Positions 35,354 to 45,161 of a stretch of 64,000 nucleotides of DNA are shown piece by piece. Within the stretch, counting starts at the first letter, position 1. Each line of letters starts with the position of its first letter. The translations under genes were made by a program, and so were the position numbers. This DNA is from Apium graveolens. Its lineage: Eukaryota; Streptophyta; Magnoliopsida; Apiales; Apiaceae. The notes under the pieces were generated by a model. It saw nothing but the letters and a program-made list of their open reading frames with translations, made no database searches and was not told the DNA's origin. The stretch spans positions 55,500,996 to 55,564,995 of the forward strand of contig NC_133653.1 in the NCBI RefSeq assembly GCF_009905375.1. Reading direction: 5' to 3'.

Positions 35354-36806
35354 TCTAGCAAAGAAGCAAGAAAAATCAGCCATTCATCACTCTCAAGTCA
35401 GGCAAATCTCTGTGAATGATATGAGCATGAATAATCTGGAAAGAGGCCAGCCATCCTGCATCAAATCTCCAAAGGATGAACTAATTTTGAAGCCAAAGGT
35501 GAACTATCCAAAATCTTCACTAAAGAACCCTTTGGACACAGTGTATGAGACACCAAAGCCTAATGAGAAGAAGCTGTTGGCCAGGTCTATAGCATTCTAC
35601 AAGGATCCTGCAGATTCAGTTCTAAAAAGAAGAATTTCCAAGATTTTCAGAATTGGTAAGGAATTTTGTGTGGTGGCTGGACACCCTCATTTTCATGAAA
35701 CAAAAAGGGAAGAAAAGACAAGACTGAAGCAAGAAAAGAAGCAAGCTGCTCTAGATGCTAAAAAGCTCAAACAAAAGAAGGAGCAAGCTGCTATCTTGGC
35801 CAAGTTGCAAGCTGTGAAACCCACACAACGAATTTCCGCACAACCATCTGTAATTGCTGAATCTCAAGGTCAAGTAATGCAAAATAAACCTCCTTAGACA
35901 AAAAAGCCAAGGTACAAGCAAAGAATCAAGAGAAAATTGGATTTCAGTAATGAGGAGATGGAAGGATACTTTCCCAAAGAGTCTACTTCTACAACAACTC
36001 AAACATCCATGCCCTCTGTGGCACATGAAGAATTCAAGATAGATCCATCCAAGAATTTCCATGGTGAACCTATCATTCCAAAGGATGAGCCAATAGACTG
36101 GGATAGTCTACCAATTCCTGAACTCAATCTACCTCACTTCATGAAGCCAATAAAGACAAAGACCAGAGCAGTCAAGAAAGTGAAGCCCTCAGCTCTCAGA
36201 TCCAAGTCCCTAACAAAAGCTCAAACCATAGTCAACAAGGGAGACATCATGTACATTTGTGACATCAAGGAATTCTCAGATCTAAACCTCTATCTAGATG
36301 AACTGGAAGAAGTTAGAGGGATTGATGCTTACAGGAATCTACTTGAAAGGTTAGTATTCAAGTACAAGGGAGGAAAAGAGATACAATGGCCACTTCACAG
36401 GATCCTTCAAGAAAGCCAATCTGTGCTGATAAAGGTTTATTCATCATTTAAGAAGAACTTTGGATTCAATGTGACATCTAGAAGACTGGTTCTAAAGAAG
36501 ATTGAAGAACTGAGGAGTATTAGAGCCAACGATACACTCCCAAAGATTCTAACTATTCCTTTCACTGGAAGTAAAGTGCATCTAAGGCCCTACTGGCTGA
36601 TGGAATTCATGGATGATAAGGGAGTTAAAAGATTCTTCAGATTAGAAGACCAGTTGAGCATCTCTAGCAATGAGACTCTTTTGGAAATGCAAGGAATGCT
36701 AAATCTCTCAGAATCTGATGAACTTGAGTTCCACAGACAGCTCCAAAATCAGATAGATGAAAACAACAGGAAGCTTGGGAAGAGATCCAGATCATCAAGG
36801 AAATAG
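35349..36806 (+). pseudogene. Copia A ORF3 part 2, C-terminal region
   Basis: Resumes after the F2 insertion (FGLAKKQEKSA), then QISVNDMSMNNLERGQPSC, matched by B just before the C insertion. Residues from about 35690 to 35820 are a Lys/Glu/Gln/Ala-rich helix with strong coiled-coil character (REEKTRLKQEKKQAAL). One stop, TAG at 35895-35897, interrupts it. The remaining 289 codons are open: YLDELEEVRG, LLERLVFKYKGGKEIQWPL, FGFNVTSRRLVLKKIEELR, LRPYWLMEFMD, ending in a basic KLGKRSRSSRK and TAG. I recognise no enzyme motif, signal peptide or membrane segment. With part 1 the protein would be about 1,500 residues. Confidence 0.8.
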
Positions 36807-37014
36807 ATCAATCTGCTCAGACTAGAGGAGCACCTTGAAAAAGACTGTGATCAAATCTTTGTACTCTTTGTCTTGTAAATTTTTCAAGTGATTTTTGCAG
36901 CACTTTACAGTTTTATCTACTTCCACTTAAATTTGTATTCTTAGGGTGTTTTGTTATCATCAAGTTTCTCTTAATTTATGGCTACAATTCTAGTAGACAT
37001 AAATTCGGCGAGAT
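36807..37014 (+). other. Copia A 3' untranslated region and degenerate polypurine tract
   Basis: No ORF. AATTCGGCGAGAT just before the LTR resembles the GGGGGAGAT tract that normally precedes TGTTGG LTR starts in copia elements, with substitutions. Confidence 0.45.
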
Positions 37015-37116
37015 TATTGGGAAAATGTTGTGGACTTGATGATTTCATTAACAAAACACCTTAGTAGATTTTACTTAGTGAAAAATGTAGCACTCAAAGG
37101 ATAATCAAATATAGTC

Positions 37117-37478
37117 CCGACGGATGACTAAATATAGTCCCGACAGATGATGATTTGACATCCATCGAGTGAGTAGCTTATGTAACAATAAGTCATGTAG
37201 CACATTTCTGCAAACAACTTTGTATAGATTCTGTAGTAGCATATAAGTCATGTTGACTTTAATTAGATATGCATAATAGGTTGATTAATTATAAATAGAT
37301 GATGTCTTGTAATTCTGCATAAATGAAATAAAGTCAAGTTCCAAATAGCTACATGACAGATGATCAACAAAGCTACCTGACGGATGATCAACAAGGCAAC
37401 CTGACGGATGATCATGTACCTGACGGATGATTTATTCAAACATCTGTTAACAGTGACAACACAGTCACATGCGTCGAG
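37117..37478 (+). promoter_or_regulatory. GACGGAT motif cluster in copia A LTR
   Basis: CCCGACGGATGA near 37117, CCCGACAGATGATGA near 37139, ATCCATCGAG near 37161, ACAGATGATCAACAA near 37355, and three CTGACGGATGAT copies near 37378, 37401 and 37419, then GCGTCGAGTG near 37470. The cluster ends about 180 bp before the LTR TATA box, the same relation as upstream of ORF3. Confidence 0.55.
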
Positions 37479-37658
37479 TGTTTGCAAAAGGAATGTGGCA
37501 GCCTATCAACTGGGTTTTTGAGAACAAAGAAGCATTGTCATTTTCATGCTATTATGAAGATATTCAAAGATGCTGGAATAGAGTAATGAAGTAGCATAGT
37601 ATTAGACTTGATAAGTTTTGTTTTATTATCTTGTCTTATTACAGTGTAATCTTGGTAA

Positions 37659-37667
37659 TATATAAAC
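37659..37667 (+). promoter_or_regulatory. Candidate TATA box of copia A LTR
   Basis: TATATAAAC in mid-LTR, downstream of the GACGGAT cluster; a typical position for a copia U3/R boundary. Assignment by motif only. Confidence 0.45.
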
Positions 37668-37814
37668 CAAGAGTAGCAAGTAGAACAACAAGAAGATGAA
37701 GCATACATTTTCTCAGAGAAACAATTGTAAGCTGTATCCTTTAGCATTTCTCTGTAAGTTTAGTTGTTCTTATTTCTAAGCAGCTGTGAGCTATTCAAGC
37801 TTCACAGGATTTTC

Positions 37815-37817
<3 letters not shown>

Positions 37818-37853
<36 letters not shown>
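37818..37853. repeat. (TA)n microsatellite in LTR
   Basis: About 18 uninterrupted TA dinucleotides in the downstream half of A's LTR. Confidence 0.95.
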
Positions 37854-37855
<2 letters not shown>

Positions 37856-38071
37856 GGTGGATACATTCAAATCCACCAGAAAGTTTTAAAGACTTGTGTC
37901 TTCATTACTTTGTGTTTTGATTCATTTTTAACTTATCATTCCGCACTTTGCAAATCAAAACACTCACATATATATTTTGAGTTAGAATATTTTATAATTC
38001 AAAAAAAAAAGTTTCAAGAATTCCATTCAACCCCCCTTCTGTAATTCTTGTTGCATTTTTAGGGACTAACA

Positions 38072-38167
38072 GAAATACCCAAGTCAAATGAGGTCAAACC
38101 TAAGAAACCAAAGAAAAAGGCTAATAAGGCAAGACCCAAGGAAACTTGGGTACCAAAATTAACTTGA
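38072..38167 (+). pseudogene. gag: Copia B gag, last codons
   Basis: Reads IPKSNEVKPKKPKKK-type sequence and KETWVPKLT, ending in TGA (38165-38167), one codon variant of A's gag end. The pol frame opens 12 bases later after its own TGA at 38176-38178, the same non-overlapping layout as in A. Confidence 0.8.
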
Positions 38168-38178
38168 TTTAATTTTGA

Positions 38179-41100
38179 TGTGTGCAGGGAAACAGAAAGA
38201 ATCTTTGGTATTTGGATAGTGGGTACTCAAGGCACATGACTGGAGATTCTACCCTGCTTATTGGGTTCAAGGAACGAGCTGGCCAAAGTATCACTTTTGG
38301 AGATGACAGCAAGGGTTATACTGTGGGATATGGCTTGATTTCAAATGATAATGTCATCATTAAAGAGGTTGCCCTAGTGGATGGACTCAAGCATAATTTG
38401 TTGAGTATCACCCAGCTTTGTGATAAGGGCAACTCAGTCACTTTCAATTCTGAATCCTGTGTTGTGACCAAAAAGAGAAGCAACAAAGTGGTTCTCACTA
38501 GAATAAGAAAAGGAAATGTGTACTTAGTTGATTTCAACTCATCAAATACAGAATCTGTCACTTGTCTATTTAGCAAGGCAAGTCAAGATAAAAGTTGGCT
38601 ATGGCACAAAAAGCTGTCCCATCTAAACTTTAAGACCATGAATGAGCTAGTCAAGAAAGATTTGGTTAGAGGTATTCCTCAAGTGGAGTTTTCAAAGGAT
38701 GGATTATGTGATGCCTGCCAGAAAGGAAAGTAAATTGAAGCATCATTCAGAAAGAAGCTTGATTCAACTATTGAGGAACCTTTGCAATTATTGCATATGG
38801 ATCTGTTTCGACCAGTCAATGTGTTGTCTATCTTAAAGAAAAGATATTGCCTAGTAATTGTAGATGATTTCTCAAAGTTCTCTTGGACATATTTCTTAAA
38901 ATCCAAGGATGAAGCTAGTGAAATCATCATCAATCACATAAGGCAAGTCAACAATCATCCAGATTTCAAAGTAAGAAGAATCAGGAGTGACAATGGAACT
39001 GAGTTCAAAAATTCTGTGATGAGATTGTTTTGTGAAGAAAATGGGATCATGCATGAGTTTTCTGCAACTAGAACTCCATAACAAAATGGAATGGTGGAAA
39101 GAAAGAACATGTCTCTTATTGAAGCTGCAAGAACTATGCTGGAGGAATCAAAGTTACCAACTTATTTTTGGGCTGAAGCTGTAAATACTGCATGCTACAC
39201 TCAGAATATTTCTTTAGTTAATCAAGCCAAATGCATAACACCCTACCAGTTGTTCAAGAACAGGAATCCAACATTAAACTTTCTAGATGTCTTTGGCTGT
39301 AAATGTTATATCTTAAGGAATCAAACTGATCAACATGGAAAGTTTGATGCCAAAGTAGATGAAGGAATTTTTGTTGGATATGCTGTTGGAAAAGCATATA
39401 GAGTCTACAATCTAAGAACCAACATTGTTATGGAATATGTACATGTTATGTTTGATGATAAAAAGATTGAAGGACTGCAAGATGGAGATTTCCATGAGAG
39501 CCTCAAATTTGACAATGTGGAGATGATTTGTGAAGACAGTGATGATGATAGTGATCATGAAATAATGGCTAAGGATAATGCAGAAAATACTATCTCCAAC
39601 GATGCACAAAATTCAGCATCAGTCAAGTTGCATAATGCATCATCCGTCGGTAGACAATCAGCTTCATCCGTCGGGATACAAAGTGCATCATCCATCAGAC
39701 CAATGAGAGAAGCAGAGGGTCAAAACAGATCACTTACAGAAAGAACCCCTTCTTCAAATCAAAGATTCACAAACTCAGGGGGAGTTTCTCCTAATCAAAA
39801 CCCAGTCATACATCAAGACAATGATGTGGCCTCTTCATCAAGAGCTAATCTACCTCAATAGAGAAAATGGACCAGAGATCATCCTTTTGAGCTCATTATT
39901 GGTGATGCATCTTCTAGAGTTCAAACAAGAAAAGCAACTCAAGAAAAATGTCTATATAGCAGCTTTCTCTCAAAGGAAGAACTAAAGAAGGTAGAAGAAG
40001 CTCTGTTGGATCCTGATTGGGTTCTAACTATGTAATAGGAGCTAAACCAATTTGAAAGGAACAAGGTTTGGAAGCTGGTACCCAAGCCTAAAGGAAAGAA
40101 TCCAATTGACACCAAGTGGGTATTCAGAAACAAGATCGATGAAAATGGCATAGTTATCAGGAACAAAGCTAGATTGGTTGCTAAGGGATACTGTCAATAA
40201 GAAGGAATAGATTTTGATGAAACTTTTGCTCCTGTTGAAAGACTTGAAGCCATCAGAATTTTCTTAGCCTATGCATCCCATGCCAATTTCAAAGTCTATC
40301 AAATGGATGTCAAAAGTGCCTTTCTGAATGGAGATTTGGAGGAGGAAGTCTATGTCAGTCAGCTTCCTAGTTTTGAAGATCCAAATTTTCCAGAATATGT
40401 CTACTATCTTTTAAAAGCACTTTATGGATTGAAGCAAACACGTAGAGCCATTACTTTCTTTCTTCAAGTTAAGCAAGTTAGTGATGGAATATTCATTAGT
40501 CAAACCAAATATATTTTTGATCTTTTAAAGAAGTTTGATATAATGGATTGCACATCTGTAAAAACTCCCATTGCTACTACAACTAAACTTGAATTAAATG
40601 CAACTGAAAAGTTTGTGGATATTTTAAGCTATAGAGGCATGGTTGGCTCACTTTTGTACTTAACAGCTAGTAGGCCAGATATAATGTTTGCTACTTGTCT
40701 TTCTGCTAGATTTCAGGCCGATCCTAGAGAATCTCATTTAGTAGCCATTAAGAGAATTTTCAGATATCTTAAGGGAACACCAAAACTTGGTATTTGGTAC
40801 CCTAGAGATTCTGATTTTGATCTAACTGGTTATTCAGATACAGATTATGCAGGCTGTAAAATTGATAGAAAAAGTACAACAGGAACCTGTCAATTTTTAG
40901 GAAACAAACTAGTATCCTGGTTCAGTAAAAAGTAAAATTCAGTTTCTACTTCTATAGCTGAAGCTGAGTATATTGCTGCTAGTACTTGCTGTGCACAAAT
41001 TTTATGGATGAAAAACCAACTGTTGGACTATGGTCTGCAAGTGGACAGAATTCCTATTTTCTGTGATAACACAAGTGTATTTTCCATCACTGAAAATCCA

Positions 41101-41289
41101 GTTCAGCATTCAAGAACAAAGCACATAGACATCAAGTACCACTACATTAGGGAACATGTGATGAATGGTATTGTGGAACTTCATTTTGTTCAAAGTGAGA
41201 AGCAGCTTGCAGATATCTTTACCAAGACACTTGATGAATCCACCTTTACTAGGTTGGTAAGTGAGCTAAGTATGTTTAATTACTCTTAA
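38179..41289 (+). pseudogene. pol: Copia B pol: protease, integrase, RT, RNase H
   Basis: One frame throughout, without frameshifts. It has protease LDSGYSRHMTGD, the zinc region ending CDACQKGK, and integrase D (VDDFSKFSW), D (RSDNGTEF), E (NGMVERKN). The repeat-bearing linker, RT ([14 protein letters not shown]) and RNase H ([13 protein letters not shown]...LADIFTKTL) follow. In-frame stops are at 38731, 39079, 39859, 40033, 40036, 40198 and 40933, several of them CAA to TAA relative to A. After [10 protein letters not shown] an in-frame deletion of ~213 bp removes the YVDD block present in A at 17232. The copy is inactive on several counts. Confidence 0.92.
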
Positions 41290-41800
41290 ATTATTTTTGA
41301 CAATTTTTCAAGTTGTAATGCAGCCAGAAACTTAATTGATTTTTCTGTTTTAGATGAAATTTTGGCTAAGTCAAAATTTATATCTTGACGGATGTTCATT
41401 ATCCATCGATTTTGATCATCCGTCGAAATATAATAGCTTGGTAGAAATTAATTACTTTTCTAGATTATTTTATACCTGACAGATAATTGCTTTATTCTCA
41501 TCTGTCGAATTGTCTACATCTTAGCCGTTAAAGTTCTGAACATTATCCATCGAATATACTTACAGTCTGTAAGTATATCATGACGGATAATTGATAGAAT
41601 TTTGACAGTTTATTTTTTTTAAACGGCTATTTTGGGTAATTCTCATTGGGTCTTTAATTTTTATCCCATTTTATCTGAGAATACATAAAAGGTTTACTTC
41701 AAGTTTATTTTAACTTTTATCTTTCTCTATTGCAATTAACTGCTATCTTCTTCCTCAAAGCAAAATCCTCTTTCTCTCTGCAAATTTCCTTACTTTTACA
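41290..41800 (+). promoter_or_regulatory. Copia B pol-ORF3 spacer: motif cluster, TATA-like box, CT-rich leader
   Basis: GACGGATG (41387-41394) and CATCCGTC (41417-41424) form inverted arms around ATCCATCGAT. Further variants are GACAGATAA, ATCTGTCGAA, ATCCATCGAA and GACGGATAA through 41590. CATAAAAG at 41684-41691 is followed by a CT-rich leader (CCTCTTTCTCTCTGC) and the ATG at 41801. The order and spacing match A 18270-18695. Confidence 0.55.
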
Positions 41801-44800
41801 ATGGCACCAGTAGTCAAAATCATGTCTCTGTCAGGATTCATTTATGAGAAGAACAACTTCGTAGCTCTTGTGAACAAAGAAATTCCAACCTCTGAGGATT
41901 TTCACAAAATGATGGATTTTGTGAAGGGATGCAAACTTAGTTATGCCATGCTGGAATCACCCACAATCTACTGTGAAGTTGTGGAGGAGATGTGGACTTC
42001 TGCTGTATATCAAGCAACTGACAAAACCATAACTTTCACCAAGGTAAGGAACATTGCATTAACAGTGATATTATCAAAGCATGCTTTAAAATTCCTGATA
42101 ACACTACTACTAAACCACACACAGATGCTAAAATAGTTAATTTTCTTATTCTATGGGCTATGCACTTCCTACCACTAAGTTAAGTGAGATTGGGAGACTA
42201 GGTCTTAGGAAAGAGTCAAGTTATTTGTGTGATGTAGTTACCAAGGTGTTTTCTGGTAAAATAAGTAACTGTGATTCTGTCAACACTAAAATGCTTAACA
42301 TACTTTACATGCTTCTTACTGATAAGTATTATAATTTTAATGATGCTATCATGTTTGAGTTAGGATACAAGTTAGAGGAGATTAATAAGAGATCTAAGCA
42401 TGTTTATTATGCTAGATTCCTTATGATTATTGCTAACCATGTATGTGAAAATCTTGTAACTGAGAACCCAACCAACAAACTGAATTGTTGGGTTCAAGAA
42501 AGACGAGTGATTGCAGATTTAAACAGAGCTGATCATCACAAGGAAGTACCCCTTGTTTATTTGCCTATCATGGATGGCCCTCAGGTAAGTGAGGTAAATA
42601 CTTTTGTCTCTATTCCTCCTACCTCTCAAATTTCTTTGCCATTGACTGTGGCTATGGCATCTGTATCATTGACCCAACAGATGCCTACCCAAGCCACAAA
42701 ATCCAAAGTTTCAAAATCCAAATCAAAGAAACCACACTCTGATGTCTCTCAAAAGATGCCAATTTGAAAATCTACCAAAACCAAAGAGGGGAGTGTGAAG
42801 GGTGGTGAGGGACAGGGTGATCATAAAAGAAACCCTAAGAATAAGGATGGAGAGGTGAGTGTACCCAAACCTAGCCACACCATAGTTTCCCAACAAACTG
42901 TGGTGCTTAATAAGGAAATGAGCATATCTCTAGTTTCATCCTTCCAAAAGGATGCTACTATTGAAACAAGCTCCCAACCAGGAGCACAAGCCAAAAGGGT
43001 AAGGGACACAGATTCACCACAAACTTATACAAGAAAGAAGAAAGCTAGAAAACTTGGGGATGCACAGGGATCACACACAGTGCAAACCGCAGCTAAAGAA
43101 TCAGTCACTGTACCATCTCAAATTCAGTTTGATGTGGCTCTAATAAATATGGAGTCACGGTCAAAATCTTTAACAATAGAAGAACCAAACACACAAAACT
43201 CTCCCACCAATTCTCTGGATGTGGATATGATTCACACATCAATTCCTGATTCTCCTTCCTTAACTTTGTTGGAGAAGCCAAAATTCAGTGCAAGTGAGCA
43301 TCATCTTTTAGATTATTTGTTGGCTCACTTGCCAATTCTTTTAAGAACTGTTGAAACTTATGTACCTAAATTATCATCAATCTGCACAGAGTCTACAATA
43401 GTTTCCACTCAAAACTCTATCATTTCCTCTATTCCGGTGGATATTGTTCGTCTGTCGGTTAGTGATTGTATCCTGACGGATGTGCCTCATAGCAGTCATC
43501 CGTCGGCTAGCCTAACTACTACCCCGAGGGATGTTCCTAATCCTTCAGTACTTACCACACAAATTGAATTTTCAAAAAGTGTTACAAGTGTAGATTAGTT
43601 AGTAGTTGTACAATCACTCTTAGGACTGAGGGAAGGGAGTGAACATAGTGAGAGGCCGAGTTGCTCTCAGGCAAAATGAGAGGAAATGAGAAAAACAATG
43701 CAGTCTATTTCTTCCAGCCTGGAAAAAGTGAGTGAAGGGAGTTCCACCTTAGTAGGTGAAGGTGAGGGTGTGAGGGTGGTGAGCTAGGGGGAGCCCTTGA
43801 TGCAAAAAGAGAGAGAAAATGAGAGAAAAGCAGGTACAGGAGAGATAAGGATGGAATCCATTGCTAATGAGTCAATGAATGTCAGTGATGTAGAAAAAGA
43901 GAGACTATTTCTCAAAGAATATCAAGCTGTAATTGATTCTATCTCTTTGGATGCTGAGACATTTACTCATCCTGTTACAACATATCAAATTTTGGCTGGA
44001 CAGGGCAATGAGGAGGCTGAGAAGCTACTAAACTTGGTGCATACTACAACTTCAATGCAGAGGGCTAAAGATGTCATCACAACCATGCCAGCCCCAGCTA
44101 GTGATGATGTTAACTATGGAACTGGTGGTTCTAAAGATCTTTTTGGGGATGAAGATGGTGATGCAGAAGAGTTTATGGATATAGGGGGAGAAGCAGGCCC
44201 TAGCTCCAGTTCAAACACTCCATCTTGGGTGTTTTCCAAGGAATGTGATGAGCATCACTTCAAGTCTACTCTCTTTCACATCATTCAACAAACACAGACA
44301 GCTCTTCAAGCCACCACCAATGCCAACACCAAGAAACTTCTACAGGCACATCTCAACTCTCTCCATCTGCACAAAATCCAGTCTCTTTAACATAATCAGG
44401 ATGACACTGCCATTAAAACTGAAATAGATCAAGTCAAGCAGGCTGTTTCTGACAGATTGGATTCCAAGTTTCCAAACACAACGATGCTTGACATACAGAA
44501 ACAACTCAGGAAAAATACTGATCTAACCATGAAGGTAGACTCCCTGGATACAAGATTAAAAGCACTGAAAGCTTCTCTCACTGCAATTCATTTACATCAA
44601 GCCCAGCAAACTCAGTTGCTTCAAAAGTTAGTGGTTGCACAAACTTCTACCTCCACTCAACTTGATGCTAACAAAAAGGGGGAGAAAGACTTACTTGTCC
44701 CAGTTAGTCGAGGAGAGCCAATCAGTGAGGGGGGGAATGTGCTAAACATACAAGTTAGTCAAGTAATTGTTCCAGAAATTACTTATCCTAAGCCACCAGT

Positions 44801-45161
44801 CATGGACAACATTGATCTGATCCAGATAGCAGCTGCTAATTTGGATTTAAAGACAAATTTCAAGAAGCTAGATGTTGCAGCAGTTGAGAAGGAATTCAAT
44901 GACAAATGGAGGAAGATTGATGAAGAAATCATAAAGAAATTTGGTCCAATTGAGAAGCCAAACAAGACCTTTAATCACTTCTCCCAAGTCAAGAAAATCT
45001 CTGTGAATGACATGAGTCTAGGTAATATGGAAAAGGGCCAACCTTCATGCACAAAGTCTCCAAAAACCAACTTGGTTTTGAAGCCCAAAATAAATTATCC
45101 AAAGTCATCTGACAAAAATCCCTTGGATCTTATGTTTGAGACTCCAAGGCCAGATGAAAAG
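41801..45161 (+). pseudogene. Copia B ORF3, large extra ORF of unknown function, C-terminus missing
   Basis: Starts MAPVVKIMSLSGFIYEKNN and follows A's ORF3 domain for domain: SYAMLESPTIYCEVVEEMW, MGYALPTTKL, SSYLCDVVTKVFSGKI and YARFLMIIANH. The basic cluster TYTRKKKARKLGD and the EYQAVIDSISLDAETFTHP region follow. A coiled-coil-like part (KQLRKNTDLTMKVDSLDTRLK) leads to ISVNDMSLGNMEKGQPSC. Breaks: a 4-base deletion near 42040, a 1-base deletion near 42145, and stops at 42765, 43596, 43676, 43784 and 44388. After 42150 it is a single frame to 45161, where C interrupts it following PRPDEK. It has the stretch around 44460-44700 that is frame-broken in A. Confidence 0.8.

Larger units (their letters stand above)
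1..38071 (+). mobile_element. Ty1/copia (Sirevirus-like) element A, 5' part outside window
   Basis: Without its two insertions the element reads gag end, pol (protease, integrase, reverse transcriptase, RNase H), a 0.5-kb spacer, a very long extra ORF and a 3' LTR. The order integrase before RT makes it Ty1/copia. The WYLDSGCSRHMT protease start, the long coiled-coil gag and an extra ORF after pol are Sirevirus-like. Two gypsy elements of one family (F1 and F2) interrupt it, each with a perfect 5-bp TSD. The 5' LTR, PBS and gag start lie left of the window. Its 3' LTR ends at 38071, directly against the middle of gag of sister element B, so A probably sits inside B. A's 5' TSD cannot be seen. 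Confidence 0.88.
37015..38071 (+). repeat. Copia A 3' LTR
   Basis: About 1,057 bp. It starts TATTGGGAAAATGTTGTGG (probably from TGTTGGG) and ends GGGACTAACA. The right end is firm because sister gag sequence starts at the next base; the left end is inferred from the TGTTAG/CTAACA pattern of copia LTRs. It contains the GACGGAT cluster, a TATA box, a (TA)n tract and polyadenylation-type AT-rich sequence. The 5' LTR is outside the window. Confidence 0.75.
38072..45161 (+). mobile_element. Ty1/copia (Sirevirus-like) element B, interrupted at both sides
   Basis: Sister of A: gag end, pol, spacer and ORF3 in the same order, roughly 85-90% identical by eye. It begins mid-gag right after A's LTR, aligning with A from about base 1064. 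No PBS or gag start follows that LTR, so this is not a tandem element sharing an LTR. GAAAT (38072-38076) would be A's TSD. It stops mid-ORF3 at 45161, where C is inserted; the rest of ORF3 and B's 3' LTR must lie beyond the window. Confidence 0.85.

Noticed and set aside
37818..37853. (TA)18 tract considered as a regulatory or replication feature.
   Set aside because: An ordinary microsatellite inside the LTR, downstream of the candidate TATA box.
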